A stretch of DNA of 64,000 nucleotides from Vallitaleaceae bacterium. GTDB lineage: Bacteria > Bacillota > Clostridia > Lachnospirales > Vallitaleaceae. Positions 9,551 to 18,572 of the stretch are shown one piece after another. The stretch covers positions 1 through 64,000 of the forward strand of contig JANQFZ010000084.1 in assembly GCA_028277605.1 (NCBI GenBank). The letters run 5' to 3'. The stretch's first letter is position 1. Each line of letters begins with the position of its first letter. Made by a program: the position numbers and the translations under genes. The notes beneath the pieces were generated by a model. That model saw nothing but the letters and a program-made list of their open reading frames with translations, had not been told where the DNA came from and did no database searches.

Positions 9551-10282
9551 TTATGCGAAAAAAGATAAGTACCATTTCATGAGTGTATCTCCATATAATA
9601 TAGCACTATACAAACCAATCGTCAGAAAAGGGGCAAAGGGTATCAGGGCTTTTCTATCTGCTTTTTTAGCGACTATACGCCCTATGCTAACTACTAAACC
9701 AATAAAAGCCCCTAGAAATAAACCTATCACCACATTCCAACCTATGATTAAGCCAGCTACAGCCATAAGCTTAATATCACCGCCTCCAAGCTTGCCTTTG
9801 TAAAATAAACTTAAGATCAGCAAAGGAACACTAGCAGCAAAAAAACCTACAGCATAAAATAACCATTGTTCATTATTCAATATGACATTCAGAATACCAA
9901 GAATCAAAATGAATAGATTAATACTATTCGGTACAATTAAATGTCTTAAATCAATCATAAACACAACAATTAGTGCGGACGCAAAAGCACAGTAAATAAA
10001 AGTCTGTACACTCCATCCAAAAACAAAGTATATCCACAAATAGGCTGCTCCGTTAGCCAGCTCTATTAGCGGATATTGCCTATTAATTTTACTCCCACAG
10101 TACCTGCATCTTCCCTTTAACATCAGAAAGCTGACAACAGGTATTAGATCATACCACGCAAGCTTATGTCCACAGGTCATACAGTGAGATGAACCGTAGA
10201 CAATGGACTCTTTCTTGGGTATTCGGTAAATGCAGACGTTGAGGAAACTGCCTATGATAAATCCTAAAATTAATATCACCAT
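9551..10282 (-). CDS. pilD: Prepilin peptidase (A24)
   Basis: A membrane aspartic protease that cleaves prepilin leaders and N-methylates the new N-terminus. The 243 residues contain the N-terminal domain with two CxxC pairs (CMTCGHK and CRYCGSK), typical of bifunctional enzymes. Catalytic Asp residues are in FMIDLRH and GGGDIKLM, with about seven membrane helices. It lies directly after the pilin gene in the pilus operon and is the only prepilin peptidase in the window, so it should process all four prepilins encoded here. Confidence 0.95.
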   Translation of the reverse strand: MVILILGFIIGSFLNVCIYRIPKKESIVYGSSHCMTCGHKLAWYDLIPVVSFLMLKGRCRYCGSKINRQYPLIELANGAAYLWIYFVFGWSVQTFIYCAFASALIVVFMIDLRHLIVPNSINLFILILGILNVILNNEQWLFYAVGFFAASVPLLILSLFYKGKLGGGDIKLMAVAGLIIGWNVVIGLFLGAFIGLVVSIGRIVAKKADRKALIPFAPFLTIGLYSAILYGDTLMKWYLSFFA

Positions 10283-10297
10283 AATCAGTATTGTATG

Positions 10298-10744
10298 CTA
10301 GTTATATGAAGGATCGGGATTCGGATACACTTGCTTTAAAGTTGCAACAGTGCTATCTGCAACACCATCTGGACCTGCATATATTATTAATTCATCGCTA
10401 GTAATGTTAATATAGAAAAATTCTAATGTATTAGAGTTGAATTTTGGAGTTAAATTTGCTCCATTTAAGTTATCAATTACATCATTAACAAACCCTGCAG
10501 TAGGTTCCAATTGAAAAAAGCCAGTAGTAGATGCATAAGTATCCTCTATTTTTGTTTTTGCAACAGCATTAGCAATCGTCTGTGCATTTGTCTTATCAGC
10601 AGCTTTTCTTGAATCATCCACACTGTTCATAATATTAGGTACTGCAATAGCCGCAACAACAGCCAAAATAGCTATAACAATAATTAACTCCACTAATGTA
10701 AATCCTTTTTCATTACTCCATAGTTTCTTTAGAAATTTTTTCAT
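10298..10744 (-). CDS. pilA: Major type IV pilin (PilA-like)
   Basis: A 148-residue prepilin. The start at 10744 is supported by GGGAG upstream; earlier ATGs add a non-pilin leader. The signal SNEKGFTLVELIIVIAILAV has Gly at -1, Phe at +1 and Glu at +5, followed by the long hydrophobic helix ending AVPNIMNS. The soluble part is short (about 100 residues) with no cysteines, as in many Gram-positive pilins. It follows the platform gene pilC and precedes the peptidase. Most probably the main fibre subunit. Confidence 0.88.
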   Translation of the reverse strand: MKKFLKKLWSNEKGFTLVELIIVIAILAVVAAIAVPNIMNSVDDSRKAADKTNAQTIANAVAKTKIEDTYASTTGFFQLEPTAGFVNDVIDNLNGANLTPKFNSNTLEFFYINITSDELIIYAGPDGVADSTVATLKQVYPNPDPSYN

Positions 10745-10895
10745 TTTTCTATCTCCCTCTTTATCTTTTTTTATACCTCTTATGTACATATTAATTGCAG
10801 TACAAAGATGTAATGTATAGTATTTAACAAAGGTTCTTACTTTCCTTAAGAACACTTTGATTATACTCGTATTTTATTAATTATTCACTCTTGCC

Positions 10896-12101
10896 TTACA
10901 TCTGCCCCATGCCATTGTACATCTGAAACATAGGCTGTACGATAGATATAACTACAAAGCCAACGATCACAGCAAGTACAATGATGATAAGTGGTTCTAG
11001 CATTGTCGTAAGCTGTGTAACGGTTGTCTGGACTTCATCGTCATAGAAGTCTGCTACTCTGACGAGTATATCCTCGAGTTGTCCTGTCTCTTCGCCTATC
11101 TTTACCATATGTGTGACCATAGGTTCAAAGACATCCATGTCCTTTATGGGCTTTGCCAGTGGCATACCTCGGCTGACCTGTTCTCTAGCATTTAACAGTC
11201 CTTTTTCAACTACATAGTTACCAACTATTTTGGCTGTGACATCTAAAGCCTTTAAAATAGGTAGCCCAGATGCTAACAGGGTACTCATCGTCCTTGTAAA
11301 TCTGGATGCAGCAACCTTGGTATTGAGCTTTCCAAATATAGGTATTTTAAGCTTCAATCTGCCAAAGGTAATTTTGCCTGCTTCCGTTGTGCTGTAATAC
11401 TTTAAAGCGGCTATAATGAGTGCAATAGTAATTAAAAGAAGCCACCAGCCTGTTTTCATGAATTCTCCCATACCAAGTAATGCTCTAGTCGTTACAGGAA
11501 GATCCATCCCCATGTCTGAAAACATGCCAACAAAAGTGGGTACTACAACTGTAATTAATACACCGATAACAACAACGGCTATAATAGATACCAATGCTGG
11601 GTATGTAACGGCTTTTTGAACGGACTGCTGTAATTTGTATTCCTTTTCAAAATTCAGAGCCATTCTGTCAAAAGAAATTTCTAAATTACCGCTCACCTCC
11701 CCCGCTTCAACCATATTGATCAGTAGATTAGGAAAGTACTTTTGATGCTTTTGCATGGATGAAGCTAAAGTATCTCCTTGTTCAACCGATTGATAGATAT
11801 CTTCTAGTACTTTTCTTAAATACTTGTTTGCAGTTTGTTCTTGAAGTAAATATAAAGCATCTAGTATCGTAACACCAGCATTCAATATACTTGCAAGCTG
11901 TCTGCAAAATATAGCTAAATCCTTTGTCTTAACAGGATTACCTATTACAATATCTTTTTGTAGGGCTCCCTGCTCGGTAACATTCAGGGGGTAGAATCCA
12001 TTTTCCTTCAAGGTTGTAACTGCAACACTGCGATTACTAGCCTCCATCTTGCCCTTCTTAGTCTTTCCATCCTGTGTCACAACTGTATATAGAAATGTCA
12101 C
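10896..12101 (-). CDS. pilC: Type IV pilus platform protein PilC (GspF family)
   Basis: Inner-membrane core protein around which pilins are assembled. At 401 residues it shows the two GspF cytoplasmic domains (about 65-190 and 268-390), with RQLASILNAGVTILDAL and RTMSTLLASGLPILKAL as paired repeats. Membrane helices are at about 170-190, 215-235 and 370-395. It sits downstream of the ATPases pilB and pilT. A gene-free gap of about 230 bases separates it from pilT, in which I see no clear feature. Confidence 0.96.
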   Translation of the reverse strand: MTFLYTVVTQDGKTKKGKMEASNRSVAVTTLKENGFYPLNVTEQGALQKDIVIGNPVKTKDLAIFCRQLASILNAGVTILDALYLLQEQTANKYLRKVLEDIYQSVEQGDTLASSMQKHQKYFPNLLINMVEAGEVSGNLEISFDRMALNFEKEYKLQQSVQKAVTYPALVSIIAVVVIGVLITVVVPTFVGMFSDMGMDLPVTTRALLGMGEFMKTGWWLLLITIALIIAALKYYSTTEAGKITFGRLKLKIPIFGKLNTKVAASRFTRTMSTLLASGLPILKALDVTAKIVGNYVVEKGLLNAREQVSRGMPLAKPIKDMDVFEPMVTHMVKIGEETGQLEDILVRVADFYDDEVQTTVTQLTTMLEPLIIIVLAVIVGFVVISIVQPMFQMYNGMGQM

Positions 12102-12335
12102 CTTTAGCCCTCCCTACCTATTTCGACATGATACGATTTCTTATCATTTATTGCGACTTATTTCTTAAGACATAATATTATATGAGAGCTATACCTAAAT
12201 ATATAGTGGTTATGCCTGTCTATAATCTATTATATTGTTCATTACAGCTAATTAGTCCTAGTTATTTTGAGCTGAATCACTATGATTGCTTACCAACTCA
12301 TGTTTCAACCTATGCCTTCTCATTATAACGCTTAC

Positions 12336-13391
12336 TTATACTAGCTTTCGTTCTAAAAAGGCTGGGTCGGTTGCCACTGTTAATGCATGCTCTCTTGTTA
12401 TAACTCCTTCTTGATAAAGGGTATAAATCGCATCATCCATGGTCTGCATACCAAGTCTTTTGCTGGTCTGCATGGTTGAAGTTATTTGATGAGTCTTACC
12501 TTCTCGTATCATATTTCTAACTGCTTGATTGACATGCATCACTTCAAACGCGGCTACTCTGCCCTTATTATCGCTTCTTGGCAAAAGTTGTTGTGAGATT
12601 ACTGCTTGAAGGACGGCTGCTAGCTGCACTCGAATTTGTTGCTGTTGGTGGGGTGGGAACACATCTATAATTCTATCAATGGTATTAGCTGCCCCAATGG
12701 TATGCAGGGTAGATAAAACCAAATGTCCTGTTTCGGCTGCTGTTATCGCTATTGAGATAGTCTCTAAATCACGCATCTCTCCAACCAGAACTATATCTGG
12801 ATCCTGCCTGAGAGCCGCTCTTAATGCATTGGCATAGCTTCTGGTATCTAAGCCTATTTCTCTTTGATTAACAATACTCTGATTATGTTTATGTAGATAT
12901 TCTATGGGATCTTCTAGTGTTACAATATGACTATTTCTTGTCTTATTCATAAGATCTATTAAAGAAGCCAGTGTGGTTGATTTTCCACTACCCGTTGGTC
13001 CCGTTACCAACACAAGCCCTCTTTGCTTTTGATACAGTTGAATAACTGAATCAGGAACCCCTAGTTTTCTTGGATCAGGGATATGAGAGTCCACAAGTCG
13101 GATAGCAGCTGCTAATGAGCCTCTTTGCTTGAAGATATTGACCCTAAATCTTCCTATGGAAGCCATAGAAAAAGAAAAATCTACTTCTCCATATTGGCTT
13201 AAGTGTTCCATCTGCTGTTCATTCATTATGGATTGAAGAAGCTGTTCTGTATCCTTTGGATACAGGGGTGTATCGGTCATATAATCAAGCTTTCCAAAAA
13301 CTCTTATAACAGGTGGTATACCTACCGTAATATGTAAATCGGATGCCTTACTTTCTTTAGATTGAGTTAATAATGCTTCCATGCTAACCAT
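12336..13391 (-). CDS. pilT: Pilus retraction ATPase PilT
   Basis: Hexameric ATPase that depolymerises pili for twitching. Start 13391 (MVSMEALL, 352 residues) is preceded by AAAGGTGATT; a longer reading frame would run into pilB. Visible motifs: LHITVG near the N-terminus, Walker A GPTGSGKST, the Asp box (VTLEDPIEYLH), Walker B DIVLVGEMRD, the His box (GHLVLSTLHT) and PilT-specific AFEVM. It follows pilB, and its presence argues for dynamic, retractable pili. Confidence 0.96.
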   Translation of the reverse strand: MVSMEALLTQSKESKASDLHITVGIPPVIRVFGKLDYMTDTPLYPKDTEQLLQSIMNEQQMEHLSQYGEVDFSFSMASIGRFRVNIFKQRGSLAAAIRLVDSHIPDPRKLGVPDSVIQLYQKQRGLVLVTGPTGSGKSTTLASLIDLMNKTRNSHIVTLEDPIEYLHKHNQSIVNQREIGLDTRSYANALRAALRQDPDIVLVGEMRDLETISIAITAAETGHLVLSTLHTIGAANTIDRIIDVFPPHQQQQIRVQLAAVLQAVISQQLLPRSDNKGRVAAFEVMHVNQAVRNMIREGKTHQITSTMQTSKRLGMQTMDDAIYTLYQEGVITREHALTVATDPAFLERKLV

Positions 13392-13416
13392 TGAATCACC
13401 TTTCAAAGTGGATGAC

Positions 13417-15117
13417 TTAATTTGTACCATATGCTATTCTAATCAATTCTTCTATAGAGGTTGTCCCATCTAATACTAACCTCGAAGCATTTGCTTTTAT
13501 AGATTTCATACCCTGTTCAATGGCTATTTTTCTAATCTCCTCAGTGGTTGTACCTTTAGAGATTAAACTCCTCAGTTCTTTAGAAACTTCCATTATCTCG
13601 TAAACACCAATTCTACCTTGATATCCAGTATCGTTACAGAATTTACAACCTTTTGCTTTGTGGATATAAACCTCTTCATGACTGTCTATGTCTAATAGAT
13701 TTTTCTCATACTCAGTTGCTAAACAGCGTTCTTTACATTTAGGGCAGAGCTTACGTACGAGTCGTTGAGCTATAATACCTACAACCGATGCAGCAATCAA
13801 AAAGGGTTCTACCCCCATGTCCACTAACCTAGATATCGTACTAGGAGCATCATTGGTATGTATCGTGCTGACGACTAAATGTCCTGTTATAGAAGCCTTG
13901 ACTGCTATGTCCGCTGTTTCGGCATCTCTTATTTCACCAATCATAATAATGTCTGGATCTTGGCGTAGTATTGAGCGTAAAGCTGAAGCGAAATTTAAAC
14001 CTATTTTAGAATTAACCTGCACTTGGTTAATGCCTTTGATCTGTGATTCAACTGGATCTTCTACAGTTATAATATTAATATCCTCTCGATTGAGCTCATT
14101 GAGCGCTGTGTATAGAGTGGTTGATTTACCACTTCCAGTTGGGCCAGTAACTAATATGATACCGTAGGGGTTATTTAGGATATGATCAAACTTGTCCAAA
14201 TCATCCTTAAAAAAACCAAGCTCTCCTTTACCTTTGTTAAAACCTTCTTTATTGTTAACACGCATAACAATTTTTTCACCATAAACGGTTGGTAAAGAAG
14301 AGACACGAATATCATAGGTTCTATTATCGACTTTTATGCTGATTCTACCATCTTGAGGCTTTCTTTTCTCTGCTATATCCATGCCTGCCATGATTTTTAT
14401 TCTAGCACTGATAGCTGGTAGAAGGGCTATTTCATAGTCAAAAAACTGTTTAAGCTTACCATCTACCCGAAAACGAACTCTAATGAACTTTTCATAAGGT
14501 TCAATATGTATATCACTTGCTCTGTAGGTCACTGCCTGCTCTAGAACTGTATTGACCAGTTTAACAATAGGAGCGCTCTTGACCATATCATTGACCGTGT
14601 CTTTTGCTGTTCCCTGAGCTAAATCTACGGCAAGCTCTTGTTTGTATTGTTCTGCCGCCTTCATGGCTTTCTGCTTGCCATAATGGATATCTATGGCTTT
14701 ATTAATACCTTCTTCAGAAGCAAGCATGGGTATAACGTTTTTCCCAGAGTAAAGATGAACATCATCTACTGCATAAATATTTAGCGGATCCTCCATAGCG
14801 AGATATAAATCATTCGCTTTTAACTGGACTGGTATCACTTTGTGCTTACGAACAATCGTTTCTGTAACGAGTGCAATAACTGAATTTTCTATCGTATAAT
14901 CATTGAGATCAACAAATGGTATTCCTAATTGAAATTCAAGGGTTTCATGAATACTCTTCTTGGTAACATAGCCAAGTTGTACAAGAATTTCACCTAGTTT
15001 TTCATTATTTTCTCTTTGCAATCGAAGCGCTTCTTCAAGCTGACCACTGCTAATAAGACCATATTCTACAAGTAAATCTCCTAATCTGTATTTTCTCTTG
15101 TATAATCCAACATTCAC
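13417..15117 (-). CDS. pilB: Pilus assembly ATPase PilB (GspE family)
   Basis: Drives pilin polymerisation. The 566 residues contain an N-terminal MshEN domain (about 1-150, including LGDLLVEYGLIS and LGEILVQLGYV repeats), then the ATPase with GPTGSGKSTTL, ITVEDPVE, DIIMIGEIRD and STIHTND. Four cysteines of the zinc loop are in CPKC and CKFC. The ribosome site GGGTGG lies before the ATG at 15117. It is the first gene of the pilus operon, downstream of a promoter at 15158-15187 and of the sigK 3' end. Confidence 0.97.
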   Translation of the reverse strand: MNVGLYKRKYRLGDLLVEYGLISSGQLEEALRLQRENNEKLGEILVQLGYVTKKSIHETLEFQLGIPFVDLNDYTIENSVIALVTETIVRKHKVIPVQLKANDLYLAMEDPLNIYAVDDVHLYSGKNVIPMLASEEGINKAIDIHYGKQKAMKAAEQYKQELAVDLAQGTAKDTVNDMVKSAPIVKLVNTVLEQAVTYRASDIHIEPYEKFIRVRFRVDGKLKQFFDYEIALLPAISARIKIMAGMDIAEKRKPQDGRISIKVDNRTYDIRVSSLPTVYGEKIVMRVNNKEGFNKGKGELGFFKDDLDKFDHILNNPYGIILVTGPTGSGKSTTLYTALNELNREDINIITVEDPVESQIKGINQVQVNSKIGLNFASALRSILRQDPDIIMIGEIRDAETADIAVKASITGHLVVSTIHTNDAPSTISRLVDMGVEPFLIAASVVGIIAQRLVRKLCPKCKERCLATEYEKNLLDIDSHEEVYIHKAKGCKFCNDTGYQGRIGVYEIMEVSKELRSLISKGTTTEEIRKIAIEQGMKSIKANASRLVLDGTTSIEELIRIAYGTN

Positions 15118-15157
15118 TAACTTCCACCCTTTTCTAAATTTAGTACAACTTACCTCT

Positions 15158-15187
15158 ATATTAAGAGTTTTACTACGGATTTGTCAA
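15158..15187 (-). promoter_or_regulatory. Promoter of type IV pilus operon
   Basis: Minus-strand TTGACA (15182-15187) and TAATAT (15158-15163) are separated by 18 bases, about 40 bases before pilB. The -35 box is perfect and the -10 box is 4 of 6. It lies between the sigK 3' end and pilB. Confidence 0.6.
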
Positions 15188-15239
15188 GTTAGTATTCCGT
15201 TATTTTTATATTAATTTTAAGTTTTTATTAATTGTACAG

Positions 15240-15314
15240 TTAATTCGACTTATTCTCTCCTGATAAGACTTTATACAACTTATTTAGCGCTTTCTTCTCT
15301 ATTCGTGATACATA
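15240..15314 (-). pseudogene. sigK: Detached 3' end of sigK (exon-like fragment)
   Basis: Read on the minus strand from 15314, the sequence encodes Y-VSRIEKKALNKLYKVL and seven further residues (ending NKSN) to a TAA at 15240. This is the missing end of sigma-K region 4.2; the Bacillus protein continues SRSYVSRIEKRALMK at the same point. It has no start codon or ribosome site of its own. It is not a dead fragment: joined at the TA core (15313-15314 with 26579-26580) it completes the reading frame of the 5' part. It is the outer flank of the intervening element's left junction. Confidence 0.93.
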
Positions 15315-15335
15315 CCCTGCAGCTAAAAAAGGGCA
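15298..15335 (-). other. Left junction of sigK-intervening element (att half-sites)
   Basis: The crossover dinucleotide TA is at 15313-15314. To its left is sigK coding sequence, to its right the element end CCCTGCAGCTAAAAAAGGGC (15315-15334). Together with the opposite junction it gives a palindromic attP. The boundary is set by where the sigma-K reading frame stops being conserved. Confidence 0.88.
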
Positions 15336-15489
15336 AAAAAAATATATTCTTTTTAAGCATTAGGTAATAAATAATTAAAAAACATACATTGCCTTAAATG
15401 ATACTTTTTAATATTTTCAAATAATTAATTTAGTCAATTAGCAGTTTAGTATTTATTCTCTAAGAAATAATTCTTTACTTTTAAGATAA
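15336..15489. other. AT-rich element end, no gene
   Basis: Between the left attachment site and the GNAT gene the sequence is very AT-rich, and I see no open frame or clear hairpin in it. It may hold recombinase accessory sites, but nothing shows that. Confidence 0.4.
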
Positions 15490-16050
15490 TTATCTATTAT
15501 CTTCGGTATTCAAATTAGGATTATAAAATCTATAATAGTAATACGGTTTTTCCTGTTCCTCTCCCGAATTTAATATGTACTTTTTACTTATTTTATTAAA
15601 TCCAGCTTTTTCTACTACTTTTTGTGAAGGGTAATTATCCAGCTCAACTATTGCTATTAAATAGTCTAAATGAAACTGATCCACTGCCCAATGACTCATA
15701 GCAATGCCAGCTTCACTCATGTAACCTTTGTTACTTTGGGATTCTGAAATAAAATAAGCAATTTCAACTTCATTATTGACTTCTTCTTTGTTTCCGACAC
15801 CGATCATACCTATTAATTCATTATTTTCTTTTAATTCTATTGCCATCATAATTCTTACATTCTCTTTGGTTGAAACTGTATACATCTGTTGAATCCACTC
15901 AATCCATTTTTCTCTTTGTTCAAGGGTGATATTCCAGTCTGGCATCCATTTCAAAATGTATGCTTCACTACATATCGTATGTAGTTTTCTTTTATCTTGC
16001 TTCTTGAATTCTCTTATACGTAATCTTTCCGTTTCAATACATAGTCCCAT
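15490..16050 (-). CDS. GNAT N-acetyltransferase (RimJ/RimL type)
   Basis: A 187-residue acetyltransferase. It opens with the typical IETERLRIREFKKQD and carries ELIGMIGVG, VEIAYFISESQSNKGYMSEA (acetyl-CoA-binding region, a variant of the Q/RxxGxG/A motif) and PSQKVVEKAGFNK near the C-terminus. The start at 16050 has GAAAGG upstream; a longer frame would overlap the recombinase gene by 29 bases. The substrate is unknown: protein N-termini, amines or antibiotics are all possible. It lies at the left end of the sigK element, downstream of the recombinases and in the same direction. Confidence 0.82.
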   Translation of the reverse strand: MGLCIETERLRIREFKKQDKRKLHTICSEAYILKWMPDWNITLEQREKWIEWIQQMYTVSTKENVRIMMAIELKENNELIGMIGVGNKEEVNNEVEIAYFISESQSNKGYMSEAGIAMSHWAVDQFHLDYLIAIVELDNYPSQKVVEKAGFNKISKKYILNSGEEQEKPYYYYRFYNPNLNTEDNR

Positions 16051-16138
16051 ATTTTTCAACCTTTCACCGTCAGCTAAGTTGGTACGAGTATCAACTGTAG
16101 TATACCATATCAATTTAAAAACTATCAACGTATACAAA

Positions 16139-17605
16139 CTAAAAACTATCCTCAAAATTCCATACAATTATTATTTTATTCTTATGCTCTATAATAATAT
16201 GGTCAATAAACACATCTACCATCTCTCTTGTTACTTCATTAAAGGGCTTAAGGATATCGGTATCTCTAACTATATTCTCACTAGTTTCTATAGCTAATTT
16301 TAAAAGTTCTATTTTTCCATTTACTTCTTTTATTTTATTCCTGATTTCAACTTCTTTACTTTCACTACTACTATTTTGCTGTTTAAAAACCTCAACAGAT
16401 AGACTACCACACTTATATGCTTTGTAATTATCAAATCGTCTATTTTGTAATTGTTGCAAGGAATTACAATAACCTTTGATTGTTCTTGCATACTTCCATA
16501 GTTTTTCTTGTCTATCTTGGTTTAAATCTATTTCATAATTAGTCAGTTGTTTGAATTTCTGTAGCAATAGAAGTACCACTTTTTCTATAATGGTATCATC
16601 GATTGGCTTATTAATACACCCTGCATACTTTATCTTGGATGTGAACAACTCCACATTCTTTTTTTTGGTCTTCTTTGCGTAATGTTTAAATAAGCTTTGT
16701 ACTTTATTAAAATCCTTACGACTAACTAATGCTTCATGGGCATCTTCTACTACAATCCATTGAGTTTCAGGAACTAATCTATCTTTTTTACTTCCTATTT
16801 CCTTTCTTAGATACTTTCCATAGACAGCATCTCCCACATACCTTCTATCTTTTAAGATTGCCTGTATTCTAGAACCTCTCCAATAAGTCATATCTTTAGA
16901 ACTATTACATGGGAACTGATTTTTTCTCTTTTTCCTTAACATAAGAGGAGATAAAATGCCCTCCTTGTTAAGAGCTTCTGCTATAGCGGTAGTTCCTTTA
17001 CCCTCTAATCTCATTGAGAAAATTCTTTTTACAACGTCAGCACTCACTTCATCTGGAATCAGCCTTTTTTCCTCGTTTTTTATAAATCCATAGGGCGCAT
17101 AGGCTGTCATATGTTTACCCTGTTTGGCTCCAGCTCTCTTAGCAGTTACTATTTTTTTTGATAGGTCTCTAGAATAAAAATCATGAACCACATTTTTAAA
17201 TACCACATCAATATCACCTGAATTGTGATTCAACTCATGGCTGTCATATGAATCATTGATGGAGATAAACCTAATCCCTAGAAAAGGAAAAATTTTCTCC
17301 ATGTATGTGCCTGTTTCTATGTAATTACGTCCAAACCTAGAAAAATCCTTAACGATAACACAATTGATTTTTCCGTATTTAGCATCTTCTATAAGAGCTT
17401 TAACCGCTTTTCTATTAAAATTTGTCCCACTGATTCCATCGTCTATGTATTCTTTTATTGTCCCATTTTTTAGCTCTGGATGATGATGTATGTAATCCTT
17501 TATCCGTTCTCTTTGGGATATAATACTATTACTATCACAATCAGATGTTTTGATGTCCTCTGAAGATAGTCTTAAATACATACCAATACAATAATCCTTA
17601 GTCAT
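16139..17605 (-). CDS. Large serine recombinase A (zinc ribbon lost)
   Basis: A 488-residue serine recombinase. The N-terminal catalytic domain has YLRLS (nucleophile Ser14), DDGISGTNFNR and VKDFSRFGRNYIETG. The recombinase DNA-binding domain follows (about 165-300, with KRIFSMRLEGKGTTAIAEALN and YWRGSRIQAILKDRRYVGDAV). The zinc ribbon seen in its neighbour is reduced to FTSKIKYAGCIN with one cysteine, then a coiled coil and a C-terminal IIIVWNFEDSF. It is third in a recombinase operon, 10 bases after recombinase B, with GAGGTG before its ATG. Likely part of a multi-subunit integrase/excisionase. Confidence 0.9.
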   Translation of the reverse strand: MTKDYCIGMYLRLSSEDIKTSDCDSNSIISQRERIKDYIHHHPELKNGTIKEYIDDGISGTNFNRKAVKALIEDAKYGKINCVIVKDFSRFGRNYIETGTYMEKIFPFLGIRFISINDSYDSHELNHNSGDIDVVFKNVVHDFYSRDLSKKIVTAKRAGAKQGKHMTAYAPYGFIKNEEKRLIPDEVSADVVKRIFSMRLEGKGTTAIAEALNKEGILSPLMLRKKRKNQFPCNSSKDMTYWRGSRIQAILKDRRYVGDAVYGKYLRKEIGSKKDRLVPETQWIVVEDAHEALVSRKDFNKVQSLFKHYAKKTKKKNVELFTSKIKYAGCINKPIDDTIIEKVVLLLLQKFKQLTNYEIDLNQDRQEKLWKYARTIKGYCNSLQQLQNRRFDNYKAYKCGSLSVEVFKQQNSSSESKEVEIRNKIKEVNGKIELLKLAIETSENIVRDTDILKPFNEVTREMVDVFIDHIIIEHKNKIIIVWNFEDSF

Positions 17606-17615
17606 AAGCTACACC

Positions 17616-18557
17616 TCATGAAAAGCTTTGAACTCTGTTGAAGATCTCCTCATCAATAATTGGCTCATGTGTATGTCTTATAAGTGTTATATCTTTTAAT
17701 TTTGTTTTATTATTGTGTTTTGATTTGTAAAGTGCTGTATCATATTTACGAAGAACAATCGCTCCAATATAATTCGGATTTTCTAATAGACTTTTTACTG
17801 TAGAACCTCTCCAAAGTGTTTTTTCTTCCCTATCTTTACTTCCCCTTAATCCTTTTTCCCACAGGTAACGATGCTGAGTAGGTATACCTAGATCATTGAG
17901 TCTGTGAGCAATGGCGGTTACACCCATTTGCTTTAGTCTTAGATTGAAAATCATAAGAATAACGTCTTTTGTCTCTTCATTTACTTCCAGAACATATTTA
18001 TTATGGGTCGATTTTTTATACCCATAAGGTGCATATCTACCAAGGAATTGACCACTTTTCTTTTTTGCATCCAATGTTGTGCATATTTTTTTTGATATAT
18101 CCTTAGCATAGCTATCATTAATGATTGATTTTAGTGCCGCCTCTAATGCTTGGTTATCGTTAACATACTGACTATCATAATTATCAGTAATAGCTATTAA
18201 ACGTACCCCAATAACAGGAAATATCTTTTCTATATACTGACCTGTTTCAATATAATTCCTACCAAGCCTTGACAAGTCTTTTACAATAATAGTGTTAATT
18301 AAGCTATCATTAATATCCCTGATTAAATGATTAAAAGCTACTCGATTAAAATGAGTTCCTGAAAAGCCATTATCCATGTATGTCTTTTTATAGGTCAACT
18401 CATTATGATGCTCAAGATAGTTTTTAATTATGCTAATCTGATTTTCTATAGATCCTCCTGTTTTATTATCTTCTATAGATAATCTTGCGTAAATGCCTAC
18501 TGTATACCTAGCACTAGAGGGTGGTTGTTGACGATGTTTTCTACTAACACGTGCCAT
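17616..18557 (-). CDS. Large serine recombinase B (short form)
   Basis: A 313-residue serine recombinase. The catalytic domain is complete (YARLS with Ser27, MDNGFSGTHFNR, VKDLSRLGRNYIETG), as is the recombinase domain (to about residue 300, LWRGSTVKSLLENPNYIGAIV). It ends after HEPIIDEEIFNRVQS, exactly where the zinc ribbon and coiled coil normally begin. The stop is followed 10 bases later by the next gene, so the C-terminal half is absent and not merely frameshifted. AAGGAGG precedes the ATG. It probably works only with a full-length partner. Confidence 0.9.
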   Translation of the reverse strand: MARVSRKHRQQPPSSARYTVGIYARLSIEDNKTGGSIENQISIIKNYLEHHNELTYKKTYMDNGFSGTHFNRVAFNHLIRDINDSLINTIIVKDLSRLGRNYIETGQYIEKIFPVIGVRLIAITDNYDSQYVNDNQALEAALKSIINDSYAKDISKKICTTLDAKKKSGQFLGRYAPYGYKKSTHNKYVLEVNEETKDVILMIFNLRLKQMGVTAIAHRLNDLGIPTQHRYLWEKGLRGSKDREEKTLWRGSTVKSLLENPNYIGAIVLRKYDTALYKSKHNNKTKLKDITLIRHTHEPIIDEEIFNRVQSFS

Positions 18558-18572
18558 GGCGTAAGCCTCCTT

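Noticed and set aside
12102-12335. Small gene or riboswitch between pilC and pilT
   Set aside because: No open frame with a ribosome site and no convincing conserved structure could be seen.
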